Positions 9,261-18,177 of a stretch of DNA of 64,000 bases are shown piece after piece. Origin of the DNA: Catellatospora paridis (GTDB lineage Bacteria > Actinomycetota > Actinomycetes > Mycobacteriales > Micromonosporaceae); contig NZ_WBZD01000017.1 of the NCBI RefSeq assembly GCF_009720365.1, positions 186,001-250,000 of the forward strand, written 5' to 3'. Below the pieces are notes generated by a model. It was given only the letters and a program-made list of their open reading frames with translations, was not told where the DNA came from and searched no databases. Positions within the stretch are counted from its first letter, which is position 1; each line of letters opens with the position of its first letter. Position numbers and translations under genes: made by a program.

Positions 9261-10091
9261 ATGACCAACGAGACGACGGTGAAGCTCACGCACGGCGCGG
9301 TGATGCCGCGCGTCGGGCTGGGCACCTGGCCGATGGACGACGCCCAGGCCGCGAGCTGCGTGGTGCAGGCCGTCGAGGCAGGTTACCGGCTCTTCGACAC
9401 GGCGGAGAACTACGGCAACGAGCGCGGTGTCGGGCAGGGTATGCGCGACGCCGGACTGCCCCGCGAGGAGCTGTTCGTCACGACCAAGTTCAACGCCCGC
9501 TGGCATGGCCGTGACCTGGTGCGGCGGGCGTTCGACGCGTCCGCCGACCGGCTCGGCGTCGACTACGTCGATCTACTGCTGATCCACTGGCCCAACCCCG
9601 AGCAGGACCGGTACGTCGACGCCTGGAAGGGCATGATCACGCTGCTGGAGGAGGGCCGCCTGCGTGCCGTGGGCGTGTCGAACTTCAAACCGGCCCACCT
9701 GGAGCGGTTGCGTGCCGAGACCGGGGTGCTGCCCGACGTCAACCAGGTGCAGCTCAGCCCGCGTATCGCCCGCAAACTGCCGCGCGCCTACCACGCCGAG
9801 CACGGCATCGTCACGCAGTCGTGGAGCCCGCTCGGCCAGGGGCGGGAGCTGCTGGCCGACCCGGTGATCGGCGAGATCGCGGCCGGGCACGGGCGCAGCC
9901 CGGCGCAGGTCGTGCTGCGCTGGCACCTTCAGCTCGGGCTGACCGCGGTGCCGAAGTCGGCCGATCCGCAGCGGATGCGCGACAACCTGGCGGTCTTCGA
10001 CTTCACGCTGAGCGAGGCGGAGCTGAACCGGATCTCGGGTCTCGACCAGGGGGAGCGAGCGGCGGTGGACTCCGACCTGGTCGGCCACTGA
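9261..10091 (+). CDS. Aldo/keto reductase (2,5-diketo-gluconate reductase-like)
   Basis: A 276-residue NADPH-dependent carbonyl reductase with the full AKR catalytic set: Asp46, Tyr51, Lys76 and His109 in DLLLIHW. The signatures GYRLFDTAENYGNE and VGVSNF are also present. The length is normal. Relatives reduce aldehydes and ketones, including sugar-derived diketo acids and methylglyoxal, in the cytoplasm; the physiological substrate cannot be read from the sequence. It lies downstream of the SDR gene, with the DUF1232 gene starting nine bases after its stop. Confidence 0.93.
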   Translation: MTNETTVKLTHGAVMPRVGLGTWPMDDAQAASCVVQAVEAGYRLFDTAENYGNERGVGQGMRDAGLPREELFVTTKFNARWHGRDLVRRAFDASADRLGVDYVDLLLIHWPNPEQDRYVDAWKGMITLLEEGRLRAVGVSNFKPAHLERLRAETGVLPDVNQVQLSPRIARKLPRAYHAEHGIVTQSWSPLGQGRELLADPVIGEIAAGHGRSPAQVVLRWHLQLGLTAVPKSADPQRMRDNLAVFDFTLSEAELNRISGLDQGERAAVDSDLVGH

Positions 10092-10099
10092 GTGCCGGC

Positions 10100-10513
10100 G
10101 TGGGGCGGGACCTGCTGATCGGCCTCGGGGTGGCGCTGCTGGCGTCGTGGCTCGCGCTGGTCGTCGGCCTGCTGCTGGTGCGGCCGAGGGGTCCGTTACT
10201 GGCCGAGGCGGTGCGGCTGCTGCCCGACCTGCTCCGGTTGCTGCGCCGCCTGGCCGCTGACCGCACGCTGCCCCGGGGCGTGCGGGTCCGGCTGGCGCTG
10301 CTCATGGTGTACCTGGCCATCCCGTTCGACCTGATCCCCGACTTCCTGCCGGTCATCGGGTACGCCGACGACGCGATCATCGTGGCGCTGGTGCTGCGCT
10401 CGGTGGTGCGCCGCGCGGGGCTGGATGCGGTCCGCCGGCACTGGCCGGGCACCGAGGACGGCTTCGCGGCGCTCACCCGGCTGACCGGGCTGCGCGGGCG
10501 TGAACCAGGCTGA
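10100..10513 (+). CDS. DUF1232 (YkvA-like) membrane-associated protein
   Basis: A 137-residue protein with a hydrophobic N-terminal segment (about 5-27), a basic helix region, and the YkvA/DUF1232 signature LIPDFLPVIGYADDAIIVAL. This motif marks a widespread family of unknown function with a short membrane hairpin. The GTG at 10100 gives the shortest sensible start and lies nine bases after the aldo/keto reductase stop, so it is likely transcribed with that gene. The frame stays open upstream, but only as an out-of-frame shadow of the reductase. Confidence 0.75.
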   Translation: MGRDLLIGLGVALLASWLALVVGLLLVRPRGPLLAEAVRLLPDLLRLLRRLAADRTLPRGVRVRLALLMVYLAIPFDLIPDFLPVIGYADDAIIVALVLRSVVRRAGLDAVRRHWPGTEDGFAALTRLTGLRGREPG

Positions 10514-10639
10514 TCCGCCGCCATTAATCTCGTCCCATTTCCGACATCGGGGACACGCGATGGATGTCGGAGCCGTCCGTCGGCGCTGGCTACCGTACGT
10601 GCGCCACCCCCGACGACGAGATGGGGTTCCGAGATCCGC

Positions 10640-12742
10640 ATGCAACGTACGACGATGAGAGCGCTGCGCGCAGCCGCCGTCGCCCTGGTCCTGGCCGAGG
10701 CGGTGCTCGGCGCACCCGGGGCCGCGACGGCCACCGGCATCGCGGGCCCCGCCTGCGACTTCAACGGCGACGGCCGGTCCGACCTGGCCTTGGGCGTGCC
10801 CGGCGAGAGCGTCGGCACCCTGGACAGCGCCGGTGCGGTGAACGTCCTCTACGGTTCCGCCGCGGGCGTGACCGCGACCGGCAACCAGCTGTTCCACCAG
10901 GACAGCGCGGGCGTGGACGGGGTCGCCGAGGCGGGCGACGCCTTCGGCTCCGACACGGCCTGCGGTGACTTCAACGGCGACGGCCGCGACGACCTGGCGG
11001 TCGGCGTCTCGCACGAGAGCGTCGACGTCTCGGCGAACTCCGTGTACGACGCCGGTGCGGTCAACATCCTGTACGGCTCGGCGAGCGGCCTGACCACCAC
11101 CGGCAACCAGGTGCTGCATCAGGCGACGCCGGGCGTGCCGGAGACGCCGGAGCGCGCCGACGAGTTCGGCACCGCGCTGGCCGCCGGTGACTTCAACGGC
11201 GACGGCCGCGACGACCTGGCCGTGGGCGCACCCGGGGAGAACGTCGACGGGGCCAACCAGACCGGCACGGTGACCGTCTTCCACGGCACCCGCACCGGCC
11301 TGTCCGGCACCGGCAGCCAGGACTGGAACCAGGCGACGTCCGGTGTGGAGGGCGACCCCGAGGGCGGCGAGCAGCTCGGCGCGGCGCTGGCCGCGGGCGA
11401 CTTCAACGGCGACGGCGAGGCCGACCTGGCCATGGGCACGCCCGGCGAGTCCATCGGCGGCGAGGCCTGGGTCGGCTCGGTGAACGTCCTCTACGGCAGC
11501 GCGGCCGGCCTGAGCGCCGTCGGTGACCAGGTGTGGAACCAGTCGACCACCGGCGTCCCGGGCAACTGGGAGGCGGGCGACCTGACCGGCACGGCGGTCA
11601 CCGCGGGCGACTTCGACGGCGACGGCCGCGACGACCTGGCGATCGGCTCGCCGGGCGAGGACGACGGCGCGATCCGCGACGCGGGCGCGGTCAACGTGAT
11701 CTACGGTGCGGCGTCGGGTCTGACGGCCTCCGGCAGCCAGATCGTCACCCGCAACACGCTGCTGCTGTCGGGCCTGGCGCAGGCGGGCGACTCGTTCGGG
11801 TCGGCGCTGGCGGCCGGGGACTTCAACGGCTCCGGCCACGACGAGCTGGCGATCGGCATCCCCCGGGCTACCGTCGCGGGCAACGTCGCCGCGGGCGCGG
11901 TGGCGGTCGCGTTCGGCAGCCCGGCCGGGCTGTCCCTGCTCACCAGCCAGGCCGTCAGCCAGGGCACGCTCGGCGTCGAGGGCCTGCTGGAGGCCGGCGA
12001 CAGCCTGGGGTACGCGCTGGGCACGGGCGACTTCGACGGCAACGGACGGGGCGACCTGGCCGCCGCCGCGCCGGGCGAGGCCGACGGCACGCAGCCGGGC
12101 GCGGGCGCGGTGAACGTGCTCTACGGCTCGGTGCTGCGGCTGCTGACCGCCAACGACCAGATCTTCTCCCAGAACACGGCCGGGATCGAGGGCGTGGCCT
12201 CGGCGTACGACCGCTTCGGCGGCGGTCCCGGGGTCTCCACCGGGCAGTACCGCGTCGGGTACACCACCGGCACCCGGGTCACGGTCACCCGGGACCACCA
12301 GTCGCACTCGCCGAGCCGGTTCCGCATCGACATGGTCGGCGTGAACGCCGGGCCGGACTACCAGATCGTGGCAGCCCGCACCGGCACCATCCGGTACATC
12401 GTGGACGGCAACGTGGAACCGACCGACAACAACAACTACGTCTGGATCGAGCACGCCGACGGTGAGTGGAGCAAGTACACCCACTTCCAGACCAACAGCG
12501 TGACCAGCCGCGGCCACCAGGTCGGCGACGTGGTCACCGCGGGCACGGTGCTGGGCCTGGAGGGCGACATCGGCCAGGCCAGCGGCGAGCACCTGCACTT
12601 CGAGGTCGCCGTGCCGGACAGCACCGCCAACCCGATCAACAGCGGCGGCTTCATCAGGGGCCTGGACCGCATCCCGCAGATCTGCGGCGTGCCCGGCAAT
12701 GTCTTCCTACAGGGGCAGACGTACACCGCGGCGCCCTGCTGA
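10640..12742 (+). CDS. Secreted FG-GAP repeat protein with C-terminal M23 peptidase domain
   Basis: A 700-residue exported protein. After a signal peptide (about 1-32) come about seven integrin-type FG-GAP repeats, each with a calcium-binding DFNGDGRxDLA-like loop and the turn GVPGE (for example residues 38-55), filling about residues 35-530. The end (about 555-665) is an M23/LytM-like metallopeptidase domain with His615, and His651 and His653 in GEHLHFEV. The likely partner ligands are His556 and Asp564 in the stretch SHSPSRFRID, a variant of HxGxD. M23 enzymes cut peptide cross-links of cell walls; the repeats probably form a propeller that binds protein or glycan. A fused propeller plus LytM domain is unusual. 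It stands alone between a DUF1232 gene and a convergent VOC gene. Confidence 0.85.
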   Translation: MQRTTMRALRAAAVALVLAEAVLGAPGAATATGIAGPACDFNGDGRSDLALGVPGESVGTLDSAGAVNVLYGSAAGVTATGNQLFHQDSAGVDGVAEAGDAFGSDTACGDFNGDGRDDLAVGVSHESVDVSANSVYDAGAVNILYGSASGLTTTGNQVLHQATPGVPETPERADEFGTALAAGDFNGDGRDDLAVGAPGENVDGANQTGTVTVFHGTRTGLSGTGSQDWNQATSGVEGDPEGGEQLGAALAAGDFNGDGEADLAMGTPGESIGGEAWVGSVNVLYGSAAGLSAVGDQVWNQSTTGVPGNWEAGDLTGTAVTAGDFDGDGRDDLAIGSPGEDDGAIRDAGAVNVIYGAASGLTASGSQIVTRNTLLLSGLAQAGDSFGSALAAGDFNGSGHDELAIGIPRATVAGNVAAGAVAVAFGSPAGLSLLTSQAVSQGTLGVEGLLEAGDSLGYALGTGDFDGNGRGDLAAAAPGEADGTQPGAGAVNVLYGSVLRLLTANDQIFSQNTAGIEGVASAYDRFGGGPGVSTGQYRVGYTTGTRVTVTRDHQSHSPSRFRIDMVGVNAGPDYQIVAARTGTIRYIVDGNVEPTDNNNYVWIEHADGEWSKYTHFQTNSVTSRGHQVGDVVTAGTVLGLEGDIGQASGEHLHFEVAVPDSTANPINSGGFIRGLDRIPQICGVPGNVFLQGQTYTAAPC

Positions 12743-12757
12743 CGCAGGCGTGACGAC

Positions 12758-12782
12758 GGGGGCCGGCGAGGCGCCGGCCCCC
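12758..12782. terminator. Bidirectional GC-rich hairpin terminator
   Basis: GGGGGCCGGCG (12758-12768) and CGCCGGCCCCC (12772-12782) form an 11-bp perfect stem with a 3-base loop. It lies between the convergent FG-GAP/M23 and VOC genes and can end both transcripts. Confidence 0.75.
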
Positions 12783-12788
12783 GTGAGG

Positions 12789-13157
12789 TCAGCCCAGCGG
12801 GCCGCGCTCGACGCAGAACTCGTTGCCCTCCGGGTCGGCCAGCACGACCCAGCCGCGCCCGTCGGGGCGGCGCTGGTCGGACACGATCGTCGCGCCGATG
12901 CCGACCAGGCGCTCGACCTCCTCGTCGCGGCTGCGCTCCTGCGGCTGCAGGTCGAGGTGCATCCTGTTCTTCACGGTCTTGCCCTCCGGCACCGGGATGA
13001 ACAGCAGGTTGACGCCGTGCGGGCCGACCAGGCGGCCGTTGGGGTCGCCGGGGCCGTTCGGGTCGTCGGGGTCCTCCTGCCAGCCGGTGACCTTCGTCCA
13101 GAACAGGGACTGGGCGTAGCAGTCGTGGCAGTCGACGGTGATGCTGTGCAGAGCCAT
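12789..13157 (-). CDS. VOC-family (glyoxalase/bleomycin resistance-like) protein
   Basis: A 122-residue protein with the VOC fold pattern: ITVDCHDCYAQSLFWTKVTG at the start, a central NRMHLDLQ that would carry a metal ligand, and the closing VLADPEGNEFCVE. VOC proteins bind a metal or sequester small molecules. The family covers glyoxalases, dioxygenases and antibiotic-binding proteins, so the ligand is unknown. Several ATGs lie close together; 13157 places the conserved strand next to the start. It is convergent with the FG-GAP/M23 gene and shares its terminator. Confidence 0.85.
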   Translation of the reverse strand: MALHSITVDCHDCYAQSLFWTKVTGWQEDPDDPNGPGDPNGRLVGPHGVNLLFIPVPEGKTVKNRMHLDLQPQERSRDEEVERLVGIGATIVSDQRRPDGRGWVVLADPEGNEFCVERGPLG

Positions 13158-13224
13158 GGTCATGGCGGCCATGGTCACATATCGGCTCGTGGCCGCTTCC
13201 GATGATCCAGCGCTGCCCGCGGCG

Positions 13225-14799
13225 TCAGCTGACGCACCGGGCCAGTGCCCACTCGCCTTCGGCGACCAGCAGCGGCCAGTTCAGCGGGGCGGGGTCGGCG
13301 CCGGTGGCCGCGTCCAGCCGGGTCACCAGCTCGGCGAAGCTGATGCCGCGTTCCACCGCCGCGCAGCGCGCGACCAGGCACAGGTAGGCCGCCTCCAGGG
13401 CCACGGACAGCCCGTACGCGTCGGTCATCGGCTCGCCGCGGTGCGCGAAGGCGTGCCGGGCCCGCACCGCGCGGGCCATGTCCCAGCGGGCCGTGCGGCG
13501 GGTCCGGGGCACCGCGGAGCGCGGGTCGGTGACCAGGGACAACAGCTCCGCGCGGCGCTGCGCGAGCAGACCGTTCCACTCGTACGCCGCCGCCGGCTCG
13601 TGCCACCGGGGCCCGGTGAGCAGCGCGAGGTCCGCGGCGTCGTCGCCGGTGGCCCACGGCCCGCGGGCGCTCTTGGCGTTGATCGGGCAGGGCCGGCGCA
13701 GGTACTGCTGAAGGTGGCGGAACAGGGCGCGGGGAGTCTGCGCCGCGAGCAGGATGGCGGCGATCTCGATCGTGCGCGCGAACGCCGTGCGCTGCGCCCA
13801 CGGGCCCTCGTCGCACTCGAAGCCGACGTCGAGCAGCGGCAGCAGCGCCTGGAAGGCGTCGCGGACCGAGCCGCGCTCCAGCTCGCGCAGCGCCATCAGG
13901 TACTGCAGCAGCAGCGTGTGGATCCTCGGGTCGGTCTCGGCGGCCATCATGACGCGCTGGGTCATCCTGCCGTCGACGGCCTCGGGCTGCTCGTACGCGA
14001 ACCGCGGTGGCATCGGGAAGCGCACCGTGCGCCCCTTGGGCGCCGGGTACTCGTCGTGCACGACGACGATGTCGCGCCCGATGTTCACCGGCCGGTTCGG
14101 CGGCCGGAGCTGGAGCTGGTAGCGGTCGTAGTGCTCCAGGAAGGTCATCGCGGCTGCTGTCGGGTCGTTCGCGGTCACCTCCGCGACCAGGTAACGCGGG
14201 GTGCGCGCGGCGTGCCCGGCAGTCTCGGCGGCGGTGACGAGCTGTTGGAAGACCGGCTCCAGCGTGTCGAAGTACAGCTGAGACCAGCCATAACTCTTGA
14301 TCATCGTGCCCCCGCGGGTCACCGGGACCGCCAGCCGGAAGGTGCGGGCGGTGGTCCGCTTGGCGTGCCAGCGCTGCATCTCGTCGAGCTGGTCCTGCAG
14401 CCGCTGCCCGTTGAGCAGGATCCGCTGCGCGCCGAGCAGGGTCTGCGGGCTGTACCCGGCCAGGATCAGGCCGTGCGCCATCCGTTCCGCGCAGCCCACC
14501 GGGTCGGCCTGCACCTGCTCGGCGGTCAGCTGCCCGAACATGACCTTCGGCGTCTGCTGCCACTCGTCGTCGAGCAGCGCCGCGTACAGGGTGCTGCCGT
14601 TCAGCCGCCGTTTGTCCGTACCCGTGGTCTCGACGGCGGCGAGTTCCTTGCGCAGCAGGCCGTCCGAGACCGGCCGCAGCCGCCAGCGGAAGTCGACCTC
14701 CGGCGAGGTCATCTCGATCCACCGCTGCAGGAACAGCCGCTGCGCCGGGGGCATCTTGAGGTACTGCGAGGGCTGGTTGCCCACGGTGGGAGTCCACAT
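13225..14799 (-). CDS. Large protein of unknown function with C-terminal HEPN-like R-x4-H motif
   Basis: A 524-residue soluble protein; I do not recognise the family as a whole. The first 300 residues mix helices and strands without a known motif. The last 220 residues look all-helical and contain ARAVRARHAFAHRGE, with Arg448 and His453 spaced exactly as in the R-x4-H site of HEPN ribonucleases and HEPN-like domains. A long N-terminal region followed by a C-terminal HEPN domain is the layout of ApeA-type defence proteins, but I see no specific N-terminal similarity. No partner antitoxin gene adjoins it. ATG 14799 is the only reasonable start. A host-defence or stress RNase role is a hypothesis only. 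Confidence 0.7.
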   Translation of the reverse strand: MWTPTVGNQPSQYLKMPPAQRLFLQRWIEMTSPEVDFRWRLRPVSDGLLRKELAAVETTGTDKRRLNGSTLYAALLDDEWQQTPKVMFGQLTAEQVQADPVGCAERMAHGLILAGYSPQTLLGAQRILLNGQRLQDQLDEMQRWHAKRTTARTFRLAVPVTRGGTMIKSYGWSQLYFDTLEPVFQQLVTAAETAGHAARTPRYLVAEVTANDPTAAAMTFLEHYDRYQLQLRPPNRPVNIGRDIVVVHDEYPAPKGRTVRFPMPPRFAYEQPEAVDGRMTQRVMMAAETDPRIHTLLLQYLMALRELERGSVRDAFQALLPLLDVGFECDEGPWAQRTAFARTIEIAAILLAAQTPRALFRHLQQYLRRPCPINAKSARGPWATGDDAADLALLTGPRWHEPAAAYEWNGLLAQRRAELLSLVTDPRSAVPRTRRTARWDMARAVRARHAFAHRGEPMTDAYGLSVALEAAYLCLVARCAAVERGISFAELVTRLDAATGADPAPLNWPLLVAEGEWALARCVS

Positions 14800-14916
14800 G
14801 GGTCGGCTCCGGTCCGGTCCGGGAGGCGGACGACCGCCTCATGATCGTGAAAGGGGTTGGTTGAGCGCGGGCGGGCCGGTTCCGGCCCGCCCGCGACCGG
14901 GCGCTGTGGCGCACGC

Positions 14917-16047
14917 CTAGGCCCGGGGACGCAGCACCCGATCGACGAGTGCGGCGAGCAGTGCGGCCCGCTCGGCCATCGCGGGCAGGTCGACCCATTC
15001 CCCCTCGGCGTGGGCGTTGCCGCCGACCGGGCCGAGCCCGTCGAGGGTGGGGATGCCGTATCCGGCGGTCAGGTTGCCGTCGGAGGCCCCGCCGACCGCG
15101 ACGCCCGCGGGCGCGGCCAGCCCCAGCTCCGCCGCCACGCTGCGGGCGAGTTCGTAGAGCCGCGCCGACGCGGTCGGCGGCAGCGCGGGCCGGTGCACAC
15201 CGCCGTGCACGGTCAGGCGGCTGCCCGCCAGCACGGGGCGCAGCCCGTGCATCGCCCGGTCCACCCGCTCGAACTCGCCGGCGTGGAAGGCGCGCACGTC
15301 GACCGCGACGCCCGCGGCGGCGGGCACGGTGTTCTCGGTCGTGCCGGCCGCCAGCACGGTCGGCGTCACGGTGGTCTCGCCGTCGCCGAGCCCGGTCATC
15401 GCCAGGATCTGGTGGGCCAGCTCCACTCCGGCGTTGACCCCGCGGCCCGGGTCCAGACCCGCGTGGGCGGCCCGGCCGGCGATCTCCAGGCGGTAGCGGG
15501 CGATGCCCTTGCGAGCGGTCTTGAGGGCGCCGTCGGCGCTGGGTTCGCAGATCAGCGCCGCCCGCGCGCCGCGGGCCGCCCGCTCGATCAGCACCCGGGA
15601 GTCGGGCGAGCCGATCTCCTCGTCGCCGTTGACGACGACGGTGACCCCGTCGAGCGAGGGCAGCTCGGACAGCGCGTGGAACAGCTGGACCAGGCCCGCC
15701 TTCATGTCGAAGCAGCCGGGCCCGGTGGCCCGGTCGCCGTCGACCCGGAACGGCCAGCGGGCCAGGGTGCCCACCGGCCAGACCGTGTCGTGGTGGCCGA
15801 CCAGCAGCACGTGGGTCTCGCCGTGGCTCCAGACGAGGTGGGAGCCGTGGCGCTCGGGGGCGCTGCCGAGCAGGCGGCTGCCGAGGGCGGTCACCGCGTC
15901 GGCGCTGCGGGCCGTGGCGTTCGGGTCTTCCGACGGCGACTCGACGGCGACCAGCTCGGCGAGGTCCGCGATCAGCCGGGGGAGGCGTGCCCGCAGGCTG
16001 CTCAGGGTGGGGTTCTCGGTGGGCGGGGTGGTGGCGAGGTCTGGCAT
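14917..16047 (-). CDS. M20 family metallopeptidase (carboxypeptidase G2-like)
   Basis: A 376-residue cytoplasmic dizinc hydrolase. The metal and catalytic motifs appear in order: His85 and Asp87 in GHHDTVW, Asp114 in GCFDMKAG, Glu143 and Glu144 in NGDEEIGS, and a C-terminal GNAHAEGEW. It should cleave an amide bond of an acylated amino acid or short peptide, as carboxypeptidase G2 or ArgE-type enzymes do. The start at 16047 follows a GGAGG-like site; the longer frame upstream runs through the promoter. It is divergent from a UTRA-GntR regulator with an operator-like palindrome between them, so that regulator likely controls it. Confidence 0.9.
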   Translation of the reverse strand: MPDLATTPPTENPTLSSLRARLPRLIADLAELVAVESPSEDPNATARSADAVTALGSRLLGSAPERHGSHLVWSHGETHVLLVGHHDTVWPVGTLARWPFRVDGDRATGPGCFDMKAGLVQLFHALSELPSLDGVTVVVNGDEEIGSPDSRVLIERAARGARAALICEPSADGALKTARKGIARYRLEIAGRAAHAGLDPGRGVNAGVELAHQILAMTGLGDGETTVTPTVLAAGTTENTVPAAAGVAVDVRAFHAGEFERVDRAMHGLRPVLAGSRLTVHGGVHRPALPPTASARLYELARSVAAELGLAAPAGVAVGGASDGNLTAGYGIPTLDGLGPVGGNAHAEGEWVDLPAMAERAALLAALVDRVLRPRA

Positions 16048-16087
16048 GGCGATCCCTCCGGCGGCAGCTCGACGCGTGTGATCTACA

Positions 16088-16099
16088 TTGACTAGACAA
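16088..16099. promoter_or_regulatory. Candidate GntR (HutC-type) operator
   Basis: TTGACTAGACAA is a near-palindrome (TTG-N-CTAG-N-CAA). It resembles the TCTAGA-centred sites bound by HutC-subfamily GntR proteins. It lies 41 bases upstream of the M20 peptidase start and about 90 bases upstream of the regulator start. TTGACT within it could also serve as a -35 box for the rightward promoter, so bound repressor would block both genes. Confidence 0.5.
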
Positions 16100-16190
16100 T
16101 ATAGATGTTGCGTATGATGGTGCAGTGGACTTGGATCGGTTGTCAAGACATCGATCGCGGACGCGTCGCAGCGTCAGGGAGGCGGAGCAC

Positions 16191-16970
16191 GTGGAAACGG
16201 TCCGGAGTTCGGGGATGCCTGCGTACCAGCGCATCGCGGCCGCATATCGCAGCCTGATCATGTCCGGGGAGCTGCGGCCCGAGGACCGGCTGCCGACCGA
16301 GCACGAGATCGCCGACCGGTTCGGCGTGGTGCGCCAGACCGTGCGCACCGGGCTCGGCATCCTGGTGACCGAGGGGCTGATCGTCGCCCGGCGGCCGCAC
16401 GGCTACTTCGTACGCCGCCGCGAGCACATGGTCTACCGCCCGCAGGAGAAGTCCCGCCCCCGCCCGGCCTCGCCCGAGATGGACCGGTTCTCGCAGCAGA
16501 TCGTCGCCGAGGGGCGCACCCCGCACCAGGCGATCGAGGTGTCACTGGTGCAGGCCGCGCCCGATCTCGCCCAGCGGCTGGGCATCGCGGCCGGGGAGAC
16601 CGTCGTGGCGCGCCGCCGGGTCCGGTTCATCAACGGCGAGCCGACCAACATCAACGACTCGCACTTCCCGATCGACCTGGTCAAGGACTCGGAGATCATG
16701 TCCCCGGCCTACCTGCCCCGCGGCACCGACCAGGTGCTGGCCGACCTCGGTTACCGGCAGGACCGGGCGATCGACGAGATCTTCATCCGGATGCCGACGC
16801 CCGAGGAGATCCACCGGCTCAGCCTGGGCCCGGGCACCCCGGTCGCGGCCCACTACGACACCGGCTACACCGCGGCCGGCAAGCCGGTGCAGTGCACGGT
16901 CAACGTGCTGCCCGGCGACCGCCACAAGATCGTCTTTGAGCGGCACTGGCAGGAGGAACCCGCCGGCTGA
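16191..16970 (+). CDS. GntR-family regulator with UTRA ligand-binding domain
   Basis: A 259-residue HutC-type repressor. The N-terminal winged helix runs through PAYQRIAAAYRSLIMSGEL, LPTEHEIADRFGVVRQTVR and the wing GYFVRRRE. The C-terminal UTRA domain (about 85-255) ends with the strand pair VQCTVNVLPGDRHKIVFERH. UTRA proteins sense sugars, histidine derivatives or other small metabolites. The GTG at 16191 is chosen because GGGAGG sits seven bases upstream; an in-frame GTG at 16125 lacks such a site. It is divergent from the M20 peptidase and probably regulates it. Confidence 0.9.
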   Translation: METVRSSGMPAYQRIAAAYRSLIMSGELRPEDRLPTEHEIADRFGVVRQTVRTGLGILVTEGLIVARRPHGYFVRRREHMVYRPQEKSRPRPASPEMDRFSQQIVAEGRTPHQAIEVSLVQAAPDLAQRLGIAAGETVVARRRVRFINGEPTNINDSHFPIDLVKDSEIMSPAYLPRGTDQVLADLGYRQDRAIDEIFIRMPTPEEIHRLSLGPGTPVAAHYDTGYTAAGKPVQCTVNVLPGDRHKIVFERHWQEEPAG

Positions 16971-16973
16971 CCG

Positions 16974-17966
16974 TCACTCCGGCTTGGTCTGGCGGCTCAT
17001 CAGGGTGGCCAGCGCGACCTTCGGGTCGACACCCTCGTGGCAGATGCGCTCGACCTGCTCGGTGATCGGCATCTCCACCCCGTGCGCGTGCGCCAGGTCC
17101 CGGATGGCCAGGCAGCTCTTCACACCCTCGGCGGTGTACCGGGTGGCCGACTGGGCCTGCTCAAGGCTCAGGCCGCGGCCCAGGTGCTCGCCGAAGGTGC
17201 GGTTGCGGGTCAGCGGCGAGCAGCAGGTGGCCACCAGGTCGCCCAGCCCGGACAGGCCCGCGAAGGTGAGCGGGTCCGCGCCCAGCGCCACCCCGAGCCG
17301 GGTGGTCTCGGCCAGGCCACGCGTGATCAGGGTGGCCTTGATGTTCTCGCCGAGCTCCATCGACGTGGCGATGCCGTACGCCAGCGCGATCACGTTCTTG
17401 ACCGCCCCGCCCAGCTCGCACCCGATGACGTCGTCATTGGTGTACGGCCGGAAGTAGGGCGTGGTGATCGCCTCCTGCACCGCCGTCGCCCGGCCCAGGT
17501 CGGTGCAGGCGACCACGGCCGCGGCGGGCTGGCGGACGACGAGCTCGGGAGCGATGTTGGGGCCGGTGACCACGGCGACCCGGCTCGGGTCGACCCCGGC
17601 GGTCTCCACGATGACCTCGCTCATCCGCTTGGTCGTGCCCAGCTCGATCCCCTTCATCAGGGAGACCAGCGTCGCGTCGGCGGGGATCAGCCCGGCCCAG
17701 GCGGCGAGGTTGGCGCGCAGCGTCTGCGAGGTCACCGCGAGCACGACCAGGTCGGCTCCGGCCAGGGCCGAGGCGGGGTCGGACGTCGCGGTGACGTTGC
17801 GCGGCAGCGCGGCCTCGGGGAAGTAGTCGGGGTTGCGTCCGGTGGTGCGGATCGCCTCCGCGATGGCCTCCCGGCGGGCCCACATGGTCACCTCGCCGCC
17901 GGCCTCCGCCAGGATCTTCGCGAAGACGCTTCCCCAGGAGCCGGCTCCCATCACCGCGGTCCGCAC
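16974..17966 (-). CDS. gpsA: NAD(P)-dependent glycerol-3-phosphate dehydrogenase
   Basis: A 330-residue enzyme that reduces dihydroxyacetone phosphate to sn-glycerol-3-phosphate for phospholipid synthesis. It begins [20 protein letters not shown], with the GxGxxG cofactor motif. Other landmarks are [18 protein letters not shown], the catalytic region [14 protein letters not shown], and [20 protein letters not shown]. All are hallmark GpsA segments and the length is standard. The GTG at 17966 follows GAGAGGG and directly precedes the Rossmann strand; the 28 codons upstream look non-coding. The stop lies three bases from the convergent GntR gene. It is likely a housekeeping gene, though actinomycetes may carry a second glycerol-3-phosphate dehydrogenase. 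Confidence 0.95.
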   Translation of the reverse strand: MRTAVMGAGSWGSVFAKILAEAGGEVTMWARREAIAEAIRTTGRNPDYFPEAALPRNVTATSDPASALAGADLVVLAVTSQTLRANLAAWAGLIPADATLVSLMKGIELGTTKRMSEVIVETAGVDPSRVAVVTGPNIAPELVVRQPAAAVVACTDLGRATAVQEAITTPYFRPYTNDDVIGCELGGAVKNVIALAYGIATSMELGENIKATLITRGLAETTRLGVALGADPLTFAGLSGLGDLVATCCSPLTRNRTFGEHLGRGLSLEQAQSATRYTAEGVKSCLAIRDLAHAHGVEMPITEQVERICHEGVDPKVALATLMSRQTKPE

Positions 17967-18177
17967 CCGTCGCCACCCTCTCCCGCCGCGGCAGCCGCCG
18001 GGCCCGTTCCTCGCGGCGGGCGGATCCCGCCCGTCGTCGCTCGGAATCATGCCATGCCGTGTCCGAGGCGGCGGCGGCCTGCGGCGGCGGGGAACGCCAG
18101 GCGGTTGACCGGGGCCGCTGCTCGCGAACTCGGCGCGGTCGCCCCGCTGAACCGCTTCGGTCCGCTCGGGCTCCGGG

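Noticed and set aside
10541-10570. Inverted repeat CCGACATC/GATGTCGG as terminator of the DUF1232 gene
   Set aside because: Eight base pairs with a 14-base loop and no T-run; it could equally be chance or part of the next promoter, so it was not listed.
10640-12742. M23 domain judged catalytically dead because HxGxD is missing
   Set aside because: His556 and Asp564 in the stretch SHSPSRFRID can supply the two ligands, as in other secreted M23 variants, and His615, His651 and His653 are present.
13225-14799. Firm assignment of the HEPN-like protein as ApeA
   Set aside because: Only the C-terminal R-x4-H motif supports it; the N-terminal part shows no recognisable ApeA feature.
13175-16360. 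Minus-strand open frame of over 1000 codons spanning the HEPN-like and M20 genes
   Set aside because: It is an antisense/out-of-frame shadow of real genes in high-GC DNA and encodes Arg/Ala/Gly-rich nonsense without motifs.
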